Below are positions 51,624 through 61,046 of a DNA stretch of 64,000 nt, piece by piece; within the stretch, counting starts at the first letter, position 1; each line of letters starts with the position of its first letter. The notes beneath the pieces are model-generated. The model was given only the letters and a program-made list of their open reading frames with translations, made no database searches and had not been told where the DNA came from. The stretch spans positions 1,860,001 through 1,924,000 of the forward strand of contig NZ_JARRAG010000002.1 in NCBI RefSeq assembly GCF_029589435.1, read 5' to 3'. The DNA comes from Paludisphaera mucosa. GTDB taxonomy: Bacteria; Planctomycetota; Planctomycetia; Isosphaerales; Isosphaeraceae. A program made the position numbers and the translations under genes.

Positions 51624-52524
51624 GGTAGCTCCAGTGCTCCGGGAGCGAACGAGCCGCGAACTCCGGCGCCCTACAGAGCGTCCACGAATCCCCCTGGGCG
51701 AGAATCCCCTCGATCGCCGCCCGGTCGGCCCAGAAGCTGTAACTCGGCTGTTCGAGCGCGAGTGGGCCGGTCGGCTGATCGGGTCCCCAACTCTGCAGGA
51801 TGCAGGCGCCCGGCCGGTCGAACCGCAACCCGCCGATCAACATACAGTGCCCCCACGTCCCCTTCGGGTCGCAGAAGCCCATGGAGTCGCGGCTGAGCGT
51901 AAATCCCAGACTTGAGCAGATGGTGACCGGGTATCCATTCTTCAAGGCCGCGATCAGGTCAGCCCACGTTGCGACCCGGGCCGACGACCCGAGCCGCATC
52001 CCGACGGCCTTCGACTTGATTTCGGCGGGGACTCCGTAACAACCCCACGACCTCGCACGATTGCCGGAGTAAGTGCCGTCGGAGCCGAGCATTTCTCGGC
52101 TCAAGACGCCGATGGTCGACATCGCCGAGACCGCCGCGGAGCCGTAGGAACCGTCGCGACGCCCGAGAATGCCGGCCACCTCGCGGGAGATCGCGTAGAT
52201 GAACTCGGTCGACGACTCGCGAAAGCCCGAAGCTTCTCCGAGCGCGATCTCGACGCACTGGAGCATGTCCAGCCCGTGGCCGTGACCAAATCCCACGCAA
52301 TCGCCGATCTGCTGCGCGGGGTAGTTGGGATAGGCGCCGAGGACGTCCCGCAATGCCTTGTACAGCAGGATGGGCTTGCCATCGGCCTCGTCCCCGACTA
52401 ACCACGGAGCGGCCCCAGAGAGCGTCGGCCTCCGGCTGGCGAAGCTCTGTTGGACCCCGTCGGAGCCGAGCCAGCCTTCGATCTTGTGAAGATGTATAGG
52501 GTCGATCATGCGATGCCTCGCCAT
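51610..52524 (-). CDS. Papain-like cysteine peptidase (putative phage lysin)
   Basis: The 304-residue protein has the C1-type order of active-site segments: Cys76 in QQIGDCVGFGHGHGLD, His226 in GTWGHCMLIGG, and then ILQSWGPDQ at 243-250. In papain the third residue is Asn in 'NSWG'; here it is Gln244. ATG at 52509 (MIDPIHL, with GAGG upstream) is a possible alternative start. Between Cys and His lie helical regions (FIYAISREVAGILGRRDG). There is no signal peptide. The context, upstream of holin-like genes, suggests peptidoglycan or coat protein cleavage. Substrate is unknown. Confidence 0.65.
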   Translation of the reverse strand: MARHRMIDPIHLHKIEGWLGSDGVQQSFASRRPTLSGAAPWLVGDEADGKPILLYKALRDVLGAYPNYPAQQIGDCVGFGHGHGLDMLQCVEIALGEASGFRESSTEFIYAISREVAGILGRRDGSYGSAAVSAMSTIGVLSREMLGSDGTYSGNRARSWGCYGVPAEIKSKAVGMRLGSSARVATWADLIAALKNGYPVTICSSLGFTLSRDSMGFCDPKGTWGHCMLIGGLRFDRPGACILQSWGPDQPTGPLALEQPSYSFWADRAAIEGILAQGDSWTLCRAPEFAARSLPEHWSYHQAA

Positions 52525-52562
52525 GAAGGGTGTGCCGTGGAGCCAGTCTTGCGATCAGCCCC

Positions 52563-53021
52563 TCATTTCGCCGCGATCATCCCGGCCGCGAATGCTCGCC
52601 AGTGTGAGGCGAGCTGCGTCTTTGCGGCCTTGGAGACGTCGGATTCGGGCGTGCCCTCGGGGACGACCACGGCGAAGGCGGGGCCCACGACCCGGTCGAA
52701 CAGCGTCGTCCGTCCCGAGCGCCATGCCTCGCCGACCACTCCGAGCGCGTCGGCGACGCTCCGTCCGGCTTCGAGGGCGTCTGCGCCCTTACGCCAGGCG
52801 TCGGCGTATACGGCGGCGAGGGCCTTGGGGTAGGACTTTCCGGCAGCCGCGGTGTTCGCGACCGCATCGGTTTCGCCGGGGCTCATCCTGTAAGTCGTCC
52901 AGGCGACGCCCGCTGAAGCGGCGGCCGCGGCCACCACGATCGTCGGCCCCCAACCTCCCAGAAGGCGGGACGTCGCGGAGACGGCGGCTTGGAGCGTCAT
53001 GCGGATTCCCGAGCGCGGCAT
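52563..53021 (-). CDS. Phage-region membrane protein, about 152 residues
   Basis: One hydrophobic segment (GPTIVVAAAAASAGVAWTTY, about 24-43) follows a short basic start. The remainder is soluble and helical (AVYADAWRKGADALEAGRSVADALGVVGEAW, ASHWRAFAAGMIAAK). It might be a tethered accessory to the peptidase, whose start is 38 bases downstream. A second ATG at 53000 is possible. Unknown family. Confidence 0.55.
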   Translation of the reverse strand: MPRSGIRMTLQAAVSATSRLLGGWGPTIVVAAAAASAGVAWTTYRMSPGETDAVANTAAAGKSYPKALAAVYADAWRKGADALEAGRSVADALGVVGEAWRSGRTTLFDRVVGPAFAVVVPEGTPESDVSKAAKTQLASHWRAFAAGMIAAK

Positions 53022-53125
53022 GGCGAATCACCCCCGATTGCAGTTGCAGGTGTCAGGACGTTTGCAAGACGGCCTCGCCCGCTCCTCGCACGCCTGGTTC
53101 GGGCTCGGGAGACGAAGAGGGATTT

Positions 53126-53716
53126 TCAGAGCTGAGGTCGGGCCGAGCGGCGTCGCCGCTCCCGCCTCGTCTCCCGGCCCGCAGGGGGCAGGGTGACAAC
53201 AAAGACTCGTCGAGCGGGTTCGACCGAGGTTCGGCGGTGCGTGGACGCTCGTGGCTCCGGCTTGGGATCGGTCGCCGGGTCGCGCTTCAGGGCGGGGTGA
53301 TCGTCCATCCCCGACGCCGAGCAGACCATGCAGCAGATTAGCGACCCGGGTTGGATCGGCCCGCGATGCGGGCATTCCGAGGCGGGCGTGAACGGGCCGA
53401 TTGGAAACGCGGGCACCAACTGCAGCCACAACGGCGTCCGAGGGGCGGCCGGCCGCAGCGAACTAATTCCTTCCTCATTCGGGTCGAGTTCCCTGATAGG
53501 TAGGATTGGTCCACCGTCGATATCCTGAATGCGGGATGAGTCTAAGTCCCCTGCGCGAGCCTGGGATAGTGCCCTCCGCACGAGCTGCACGCTCACGCCG
53601 GCCGCTTCGGCGATCGCCGATGTCGACTTACCTTTTTCGTAAAGTCGCAACCATTCCTGATTGCGAGCCTCGCGAGCCTCACCGTAGGCCCGCTTCCATC
53701 TCGTCGCCTTGGCCAT
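53126..53716 (-). CDS. HTH and zinc-ribbon-like protein, first gene of the phage transcript
   Basis: Start has GGGAG upstream. The 196-residue product begins MAKATRWKRAYGEAREARNQEWLRLYEKGKSTSAIAEAAGVSVQLVRRALSQAR. This is a helix-turn-helix (about 30-52) of the resolvase/Trp-repressor-like type. The centre contains CPHRGPIQPGSLICCMVC, a Cys/His cluster that may bind zinc, followed by SGMDDHPAL. The tail is Arg-rich. As the promoter-proximal gene it could autoregulate the cluster. Confidence 0.65.
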   Translation of the reverse strand: MAKATRWKRAYGEAREARNQEWLRLYEKGKSTSAIAEAAGVSVQLVRRALSQARAGDLDSSRIQDIDGGPILPIRELDPNEEGISSLRPAAPRTPLWLQLVPAFPIGPFTPASECPHRGPIQPGSLICCMVCSASGMDDHPALKRDPATDPKPEPRASTHRRTSVEPARRVFVVTLPPAGRETRRERRRRSARPQL

Positions 53717-53766
53717 GACGTCGCTCCCAGCCCGCCCGGCCCTCCGTCGACGTCTAACTCAGTTGT

Positions 53767-53795
53767 GCTATACAAAACGAGTCAAGGAAATGCAA
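53767..53795 (-). promoter_or_regulatory. Sigma-70-type promoter for the phage cluster
   Basis: On the minus strand TTGCAT (53795-53790) and TATAGC (53772-53767) are separated by 17 bases, close to the -35/-10 consensus. The start of transcription would be near 53760, giving a leader of about 44 bases before the first gene. Confidence 0.5.
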
Positions 53796-54105
53796 CTCGT
53801 GCCGCGAAGTTCGCGGGGTTCCCTAAGTGTTTTGTTGGAAAGGATTAAGGTAGCAGAGAAAATTTGCCGCAGGAGAAACTTGTGAAGGCTTGGAGGGACA
53901 TCGCCCACAGTATGAATCGGAGACGAAGGCCTGCTGCCTGTTGGAACGGGCCTTGCGTCGGTGACGATCTTGATCTGCATGTGCCCGCCCGGCCCTCGAT
54001 CGACGTCGTCGTTCTCGAAACGCTTCTAGAACGGAATACCTCGATGGGTCCGATGAATCACCCGACAGGCTGGATTATGGGTTTCAGCCGCGCGGAACGC
54101 CGGGA

Positions 54106-57100
54106 TCAGATGTCGGCGGCCGTCTTGAGTCGAGAGCGACCCCGTTGCTTGGTCAAGGCGGAGATCGCCATCGCGAGGAAATCGTCGAAGGCTTGAGTCT
54201 GGAAGTCGGCCAAGGCGTGGCCGGTGATCGCGACTTCCTGGTAGCCCGCCCTGGAGGCGACTTTGAGACGTGGAGCGTCGGAGAGCACAGGAGTAGGGGC
54301 GTCGTGAAAAGGAGCGAGGCCAAGCTTGGCTGCCAGTTCTTTCTCGCGGAAGGTATTGCGGGGGATGCGGAAACGCAGCGTAACGATCCACTCGCTCCCG
54401 GTCGTAGCCTGGAAGAATGTGACGTCCGACTTTGCATCGGGTTCGACGAAGTCGATGCGGACGATGCCACGTTGATTCCAATCGATCGGGCGAAGGCCCC
54501 TGGACCCCTTTTCGGGGACGGGGCCGAGTTCCTCGATTCGATCGACGACTTGCGCCAGGATCCGTCCATCCCAGCGAACCGGGCGGCCGTTGCGTGAAGT
54601 TCGCTCCTCGAGATGCCACTTCCGACCGTCGCGTTCCCAGGGCGCGAGGGACGCCGTGGAACTCACGTCGGACTTCGTCCGGCCATTCGACTCGGACGGC
54701 GATGCTCGCCCGGGAGTTGGAGCGTCGAGCGACCTCTCGGCCTCAGCCTTGGCGGCCAGGCGAGCCGCCTTCGCGTCCTCGGCCGCTTTCTTGGCCGCGG
54801 CCTTGGGATCATAGCGGGGACGTTCCGCCACAGGGCCGGCGGCGATGAGCGGGGCGAGGAACTTCGATGTGTATCCTCGGCCACAAGCGGCGACGACTTC
54901 GGGCGGGCCTTCGACGACGATCTCTCCGCCCCCCCGACCGGCCTCGGGGCCCAGGTCGATGATCCAGTCGGCTGTTTTGATGACATCCAGGTTGTGTTCG
55001 ATGATGACGACGGAGTTTCCCAGGTCGGCCAGCCGATGGACCACGTCGAGCAACTTGCTGACGTCGTCCACGTGGAGGCCGGTCGTCGGTTCGTCGAGGA
55101 TGTAAAGGGTCCGTCCGGTATCGGGACGGGCCAGTTCCGTCGCCAGCTTCACGCGTTGAGCTTCGCCGCCTGAAAGCGTGGGCGCGGACTGGCCGAGCGG
55201 CAGATAACCCAGGCCGACGTCGTGGAGCGTCTGGAGTATCCGCTTGATCCGCGGCACCATGTCGAAAAGTTCGAGAGCATGGTCGACGGACATATCGAGG
55301 ACGTCGGAGATCGTCTTGCCGCGAAACGTCAAGGCGAGGACCTCGGGCGTGAAACGACGGCCCATGCAGGCGTCGCACGTCACCCAGACGTCGGGCAGGA
55401 AGTGCATCTCGATCCGTTTCTGCCCCGCTCCCTCGCAGGCTTCGCAACGGCCTCCCGGCATGTTGAAGCTGAAGCGGCGAGCCGTGTATCCGCGGACCTT
55501 GGACTCGGGGAGTTTGGCGAACAACTCGCGGATGAGATCGAATGCGCCCGTATACGTGGCGGCGGTGGAATTCGGCGTGACTCCCAGCGGCGACTGGTCC
55601 ACGCGGATGACCTTGTCGATCTGTTCCAGGCCCACGATGGCCTCAACGGCGCCGGGCGTGACTTGCGCCCGGTGGAGCGTCCGCGCGGCCGTCTTCCACA
55701 AGACGTCCTCCACCAAGGTGCTCTTGCCCGAACCCGACACGCCCGTCACCACCGTCAAGACGCCCAAGGGGATGCGGACGTCGAGATCCTTCAGATTGTT
55801 GTGACGAGCGCCTTTGATCGCGAGGTTGGGGGCGTTTGCATCGAGGTCGACACGCCGGCGGTTGGAGGGGATGGGGATCGATCTCACGCCGCTCATGTAA
55901 GAACCCGTCAAGGACCTCGGGTTCGACGCCACCTTCCTGGGCGAGCCGCTGGCGGTGACTTCTCCGCCGAATCGGCCGGAGCCGGGGCCGAAATCGATGA
56001 GGGCGTCCGCGTTCTCGATGATCTCCCGATCGTGCTCGACGAGGACGACCGTGTTCCCAAGGTCGCGAAGCCGTCGCAACGCCCCCAGAAGTCGGCCGTT
56101 GTCGCGGGGGTGAAGCCCGATCGTCGGCTCGTCGAGGACGTAGAGCACACCTGTCAGGCCGCTGCCGATTTGACTCGCGAGCCGAATCCGTTGGCTCTCT
56201 CCGCCGGATAGCGTGGGCGTGCTGCGGGCCAGCGAAAGGTAATCGAGGCCGACTTCGACCAGGAAGGACAGTCGGTCGCGGACCTCGCGGACCAGATCGC
56301 CGGCGATGTGCCGCTGCTCGACGCTCAAGTTGAGCCCGTCGAAGAAAGCCAAGGCTTGGGACAAAGCCATGCGACTGATCTGATCGAGCGTCAAACCCTC
56401 GAAACGGACGGCGGCCGCATCATCCCGGAGCCTGGCGCCCATGCATGCCGCGCACGGCACGTCGTCGACGAGCCCTTGCAGTTTCCAGCGATATTGGAAA
56501 GAGACCCGACCCGCCTCCTCGATCGCGGGGAACAGCCCTTTGTACTGGAAGGCGTAACCGTGGCCGTCCGAGGAGGCTGGAAGCTCGTACGAGGCGTCGA
56601 TGCGTCCGTGGAGGAGCGTACGGCGATGGCGGGCTTCCAGGTCGTCGAAGGGAGAATCAAGGTTAATGCCCTCGGCCTTGGCCAAAGCTTCGATCATGCG
56701 ACCGAACGCCCGGTTCTCCTCGATCTTGGGCCAGACGGCGATGGCGCCTTCTCGGAGCGAAAGCGTCGGATCTGGGATGATCACAGCCGGATTGGCACCT
56801 TGCTGGACCCCGAGCCCTTCGCATACTGGACACCATCCCAATGGGCTGTTGAAGGAGAAATGGTGGGGTGACAGTTCCTCAAAGCTGCGCCCGCAGCGAT
56901 CGCATGATCGATGCTGGCTGTAGCGTTCGACGGGCCACCTCGCCTCGTCGACCTCGTCGCCCACACGAGCGATCAGGATCACTCCTTTACCAAGGTCGAG
57001 CGCCGACTCGACCGCGTCGGCCAACCGCGATCTCGTCGATCGCCGGACGATCGCGCGATCGACGACGACTTCGACCTGATGCTTGCGACGGCGGCTTAAT

Positions 57101-60100
57101 TTCGGGGGAGAATCGAGCTCGATGGTTCGGCCGTCGACTCGGGCGCGGGCGAACCCCGACGCTTTCAGGGACGACCATAGATCCTCATAAGTGTCGTTGT
57201 CGCGGCGATCGATCGGGGCCATGACATGGACGCGAGATCCCTCAGGGAGCTGAAGGATCTTCTCGACGATCTCGTCGGCCGTCTGCGAGCCGATCGGTAT
57301 CCCGCATGAGGGGCAATAGGCCTGTCCTAGTCGGGCGACGAGAATCCGCAAGTAATCGTGGATCTCGGTAACGGTGCCCACCGTGGAGCGAGGACTCTTG
57401 CTCGTCGTCTTCTGCTCGATGCTGACGGCCGGCGAAAGGCCCGTGATTTTTTCAACGCGAGGCTTCGGGAGGGGGGCGAGGAACTGGCGAGCGTAACTCG
57501 AGAGACTTTCGACGTAGCGTCTCTGACCCTCTGCGTAGAGCGTGTCGATGGCCATCGAGCTCTTACCGGAACCGCTGGGGCCGCTGCAGACGGTCATCAT
57601 ATTTCGGGGGATGTCGATGTCGATCCCCTTCAAGTTGTGCTGACGGGCTCCGCGGACGGAGATGAGATCGAATCCCGCCTCGGATGATTTGGATCTGCCA
57701 TCCTTGCGATTCTTGACGGCGATACGCCGACCATTCGTCACGCGACGTTTTGAGGCGGGTTTCAATACCCGATCCAGGGCGATGCCCGTATAGCTCTCAG
57801 CCACCTGGGCGACGGCTTCAGGGGGACCTTGCGCGATGACGCGGCCGCCGCCGGCCCCCCCCTCGGGCCCGAGGTCGATGAGCCAGTCCGCCGTCTTGAC
57901 GACATCCAGATTGTGCTCGACGACGACGACGGTGTTGCCCCGCTTCGTGAAACCATGAAGCACGTCGAGGAGCTTGCGGACGTCCTCGAAATGGAGCCCG
58001 GTCGTCGGCTCGTCAAGGATGTAAAGCGTCTTTCCCGTCCCTTTTCGAACGAGTTCGCGGGCGAGCTTGATACGCTGAGCTTCTCCGCCCGAAAGGGTCG
58101 GAGAAGGTTGTCCGAGCTTCAAGTAGTCGAGGCCGACGTCGTGCAGGGTCTGCAGCATCGCGGAGATCTTGGGGACGTTCGAAAAATGCTCTAACGCCTC
58201 CTGGACGTCCATATTCAAGACATCGCTTATGCTTTTGCCCTTGAACCGGACGTGTAAGGTCTCGCGGGTGAATCTGCGGCCCTCGCAGACGGGACAGACG
58301 ACCCAGACGTCGGCGAGAAAATCCATTTCGAGTTTGTTGGAGCCGTTGCCCTCGCAAGCCTCGCATCGCCCGCCGGAGACGTTGAAGCTGAACCTGCCGG
58401 GTTGATAACCCCTGGCCCGGGAGTCGGGCAACTTCGTATATAGGTCGCGAATGAGATCCCATAATTTGATGTAAGTCGCCGCATTCGACCGCGGAGTACG
58501 ACCGATCGGTGACTGATCGATGTCGATGATCTTGTCGAGTTGGTCCAGGCCGTCGATGCGGTCGTGATCGCCGGGAGCCGTCTGGCCGCCGTTGAGGTCG
58601 CGAACCAAGGCCTGGCGCAAAATGTCGGATACGAGCGAACTCTTCCCCGAGCCCGACACGCCCGTGACGCAGATGAAAAGCCCCAGGGGAAATGCGACGT
58701 CGATCCCCTGCAGGTTGTTCTGCCTGGCTCCTCGTACGACCAGTTCTCGGCCGTCTGGTTTTTTTCGCTCCTTGGGGATTTCGATCTTCGTACGGCCCGC
58801 CAGGTACGCACCCGTCAAACTATCCTTGGACTTCTTCAAGGCCTCGAGGTCGCCTTGAGCGACGACCTCGCCCCCCTTGACTCCCGGACCGGGGCCGAAA
58901 TCCACGAGCCAGTCCGCCGCGCGCATCGTGTCTTCATCATGTTCGACGACGATGACCGTGTTGCCGACGTCGCGGAGTTGCTGGAGGGCCGAGATGAGAC
59001 GGTCGTTGTCCCGGGCGTGCAGCCCGATGGATGGCTCGTCGAGAATATACAGTACGCCCACGAGCCCCGCGCCGACCTGGCTCGCCAAACGGATCCGTTG
59101 GGCCTCGCCGCCCGAGAGTGTCGGGGCTGAGCGGTCGAGCGCCAAATAATGCAGGCCCACGTCGATCAAGAAACCAAGGCGGCCTCGAATCTCTTTCAGC
59201 AATTCCTCGGCGATCGTGCGCGAAACGGGATCCAACGGCGTCGGTGCAGGGTCCTCGCCATTCGAAGATTCGGGCGAGGCTTCGACGAGCGCGTCGAAGA
59301 ACTTCTTGACGCGGCCGATGGGCCTCGCGGAGAGGTCGACCAGCGTCTCTCCTCCCACGCGAACCGCTCGCGCACGGGCGTTAAGTCGGGTGCCGTTGCA
59401 ATCGGGGCAGTTCATGGTCCGCATAAACGGTTCGAGCATGGCGCGGGTAGGGGCGCCGCCGGAGTTCCTGTAACGATCCAGCAGGTCGACGGCGACGCCC
59501 TGCCACTTCTCGGGGTGCGTCCATACCTTGCCCTTGGTCTTCCAATGGCACACGATCGTCCGGTCGCCAGCTCCGTAAAGCCAGACTTGACGAGATTTTT
59601 CGTCGAGACCGGCCCAAGGACCTCGAAGCATCTTCCCGACGCCCGGACCATCGGGGTCGGACTCGAAATTCCTGGCTACGGCCTCGAAGATATGCTTGCG
59701 CCATTTGCCGATCCCCTTGACCGGGCCGAGCGGGGCGATCGCGCCTTCCCAGACGGAGAGCGATGGGTCGGGGATGAGGAGGTCTGGGTCGAAGTCGTGC
59801 CGGACGCCTAACCCGTCGCAGGCTCGGCACATCCCTTGGGGGCTGTTGAAGCTGAAGAGTTGAGGGCTGGGCGGATCGAAGCCGACCCCACAGTGGGTGC
59901 AGGCGAAGTGGGCCGAAAGGACCAGGTCGGGCTCCCCTTCGATGGCGACCACAAGGGTGCCGTCACCGAGGCGGAGGGCCTGCTCGACGGCCTCGGCCAA
60001 CCGCCCTCTGGCGTTCTCCGCCGTCGTTGCCTTGAGACGGTCCACGACGACTTCAATGTCATGCTTGATCTGGCGGTCGAGCCGCAGGTCGTCGGAGAGA

Positions 60101-60660
60101 TTGTGGACCTGCCCATCGACTCGAGCACGGACATACCCAGCTTTGGCGAGGTCGATGAACAGGTCCTTGTACTCACCCTTCTGTCCGCGGGCGACAGGGG
60201 CGAGAACGCTGAACGGGGTGCCGGTGGGGAGGTCGAGGATCCGGGTGACGATTTGCTCACGAGTCTGTGCGGCGACAGGCCGATCACAAAGCGGGCAATG
60301 TCCCTGGCCCACGCGCGCGAAAAGCACCCGGAGGTAATCATTGATCTCGGTGATGGTGCCGACCGTCGACCTCGGGTTTCGACCGCCCGTCTTCTGCTGA
60401 ATCGAGATCGACGGCGAGAGCCCGTCGATCCGATCGACGTCGGGCTTGGGCATCTGCCCCAAGAACTGTCGGGCGTAGCTAGATAGGCTCTCGACGTAAC
60501 GTCTTTGCCCTTCAGCATAAAGGGTGTCAAATGCCAGCGAGCTCTTGCCCGAACCCGATACTCCGGTAAGGCAGATCAGCCGCCCTCGAGGCAGCGTCAG
60601 CGACACATCCCGGAGGTTATGCTCCCGGGCACCCCGGATCACCACGTCCGATGCCGCCAT
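54106..60660 (-). CDS. uvrA: Double-length UvrA excinuclease ATPase
   Basis: ATG at 60660 behind GGGAGG (an upstream start at 60699 is weaker). The 2,184-residue protein holds two complete UvrA units in tandem. Walker A motifs GVSGSGKSS, GVSGSGKSS, GPSGSGKSS and GVSGSGKST lie near residues 38, 668, 1030 and 1642. Each unit has two signature/Walker B sets (TLSGGEAQRIRLASQ, VLYILDEPSIGLH). Zinc fingers occur around CEACEGNG...CPVCEGRR and CEACEGAG...CDACMGRR. Residues about 1950-2184 add a Lys/Ala-rich linker and an unknown domain (WHLEERTSRNGRPVRWDGRIL, VTFFQATTGSEWIVTLRFRIP). UvrA dimers with UvrB scan DNA for lesions in the cytoplasm. This form is a covalent dimer known from planctomycetes. 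No SOS box was identified. Confidence 0.95.
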   Translation of the reverse strand: MAASDVVIRGAREHNLRDVSLTLPRGRLICLTGVSGSGKSSLAFDTLYAEGQRRYVESLSSYARQFLGQMPKPDVDRIDGLSPSISIQQKTGGRNPRSTVGTITEINDYLRVLFARVGQGHCPLCDRPVAAQTREQIVTRILDLPTGTPFSVLAPVARGQKGEYKDLFIDLAKAGYVRARVDGQVHNLSDDLRLDRQIKHDIEVVVDRLKATTAENARGRLAEAVEQALRLGDGTLVVAIEGEPDLVLSAHFACTHCGVGFDPPSPQLFSFNSPQGMCRACDGLGVRHDFDPDLLIPDPSLSVWEGAIAPLGPVKGIGKWRKHIFEAVARNFESDPDGPGVGKMLRGPWAGLDEKSRQVWLYGAGDRTIVCHWKTKGKVWTHPEKWQGVAVDLLDRYRNSGGAPTRAMLEPFMRTMNCPDCNGTRLNARARAVRVGGETLVDLSARPIGRVKKFFDALVEASPESSNGEDPAPTPLDPVSRTIAEELLKEIRGRLGFLIDVGLHYLALDRSAPTLSGGEAQRIRLASQVGAGLVGVLYILDEPSIGLHARDNDRLISALQQLRDVGNTVIVVEHDEDTMRAADWLVDFGPGPGVKGGEVVAQGDLEALKKSKDSLTGAYLAGRTKIEIPKERKKPDGRELVVRGARQNNLQGIDVAFPLGLFICVTGVSGSGKSSLVSDILRQALVRDLNGGQTAPGDHDRIDGLDQLDKIIDIDQSPIGRTPRSNAATYIKLWDLIRDLYTKLPDSRARGYQPGRFSFNVSGGRCEACEGNGSNKLEMDFLADVWVVCPVCEGRRFTRETLHVRFKGKSISDVLNMDVQEALEHFSNVPKISAMLQTLHDVGLDYLKLGQPSPTLSGGEAQRIKLARELVRKGTGKTLYILDEPTTGLHFEDVRKLLDVLHGFTKRGNTVVVVEHNLDVVKTADWLIDLGPEGGAGGGRVIAQGPPEAVAQVAESYTGIALDRVLKPASKRRVTNGRRIAVKNRKDGRSKSSEAGFDLISVRGARQHNLKGIDIDIPRNMMTVCSGPSGSGKSSMAIDTLYAEGQRRYVESLSSYARQFLAPLPKPRVEKITGLSPAVSIEQKTTSKSPRSTVGTVTEIHDYLRILVARLGQAYCPSCGIPIGSQTADEIVEKILQLPEGSRVHVMAPIDRRDNDTYEDLWSSLKASGFARARVDGRTIELDSPPKLSRRRKHQVEVVVDRAIVRRSTRSRLADAVESALDLGKGVILIARVGDEVDEARWPVERYSQHRSCDRCGRSFEELSPHHFSFNSPLGWCPVCEGLGVQQGANPAVIIPDPTLSLREGAIAVWPKIEENRAFGRMIEALAKAEGINLDSPFDDLEARHRRTLLHGRIDASYELPASSDGHGYAFQYKGLFPAIEEAGRVSFQYRWKLQGLVDDVPCAACMGARLRDDAAAVRFEGLTLDQISRMALSQALAFFDGLNLSVEQRHIAGDLVREVRDRLSFLVEVGLDYLSLARSTPTLSGGESQRIRLASQIGSGLTGVLYVLDEPTIGLHPRDNGRLLGALRRLRDLGNTVVLVEHDREIIENADALIDFGPGSGRFGGEVTASGSPRKVASNPRSLTGSYMSGVRSIPIPSNRRRVDLDANAPNLAIKGARHNNLKDLDVRIPLGVLTVVTGVSGSGKSTLVEDVLWKTAARTLHRAQVTPGAVEAIVGLEQIDKVIRVDQSPLGVTPNSTAATYTGAFDLIRELFAKLPESKVRGYTARRFSFNMPGGRCEACEGAGQKRIEMHFLPDVWVTCDACMGRRFTPEVLALTFRGKTISDVLDMSVDHALELFDMVPRIKRILQTLHDVGLGYLPLGQSAPTLSGGEAQRVKLATELARPDTGRTLYILDEPTTGLHVDDVSKLLDVVHRLADLGNSVVIIEHNLDVIKTADWIIDLGPEAGRGGGEIVVEGPPEVVAACGRGYTSKFLAPLIAAGPVAERPRYDPKAAAKKAAEDAKAARLAAKAEAERSLDAPTPGRASPSESNGRTKSDVSSTASLAPWERDGRKWHLEERTSRNGRPVRWDGRILAQVVDRIEELGPVPEKGSRGLRPIDWNQRGIVRIDFVEPDAKSDVTFFQATTGSEWIVTLRFRIPRNTFREKELAAKLGLAPFHDAPTPVLSDAPRLKVASRAGYQEVAITGHALADFQTQAFDDFLAMAISALTKQRGRSRLKTAADI

Positions 60661-61046
60661 CCTTGGAAAACCTCCCTGCTGCCTGCCGGAATTCTCCACC
60701 CCACTAAGGAGGATTAGTATACACGCGTCCGTGTTGGGCTGTCCAGCGGGCGGTCGACTCTGCTGCCCTGCGCGTTGCGGTGACCTCCGAGGCTCACCTC
60801 CTCCGCGACGACACGGGGCCAGCCCTGTTCGCGGATTTCGAGCCGGATCTAAACGGCGTTAACCTCGGCGTCCCTTCTCGAAGTCGCTGGCCTGCGAGCG
60901 GACGTGGGCTTTGTGAGCACATTTCCCTGATCGAGAGAAGGAACGGAACCGCTCCAGTAGGCTAGCGGCGCGGTTGACCGGCGGATACGTTTTCGTGGTC
61001 CACCGATGGCGCGGCGTCCTGTACTACATTATGAGGGCCTTCGATC
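60661..61046. other. Intergenic region between divergent uvrA and sulfatase genes
   Basis: These 386 bases hold no convincing coding region. TATACA/TACACG-like sequences near 60718-60724 and TACATTATG near 61024 could belong to promoters for the two divergent genes, but no clear -35/-10 pair with proper spacing was recognised. Confidence 0.4.

Larger units (their letters stand above)
27569..53716 (-). mobile_element. Tailed-phage structural gene cluster (prophage remnant or domesticated particle)
   Basis: Some 28 leftward genes in one unbroken direction encode lysis-type proteins, small and large terminase, portal, scaffold, major capsid, connectors, fibres, tail tube, frameshifted chaperone and distal tail proteins. 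Lysogeny, integration and replication genes were looked for and not seen in the cluster or its flanks. No pair of direct repeats that could be attachment sites was recognised. Reading frames are intact throughout, unlike the neighbouring insertion sequences. That argues for maintenance or recent arrival. Confidence 0.85.

Noticed and set aside
55222-56211. A 329-codon open frame and several others on the plus strand inside uvrA.
   Set aside because: Antisense shadows of a well-conserved gene. Nothing in them resembles a protein family.
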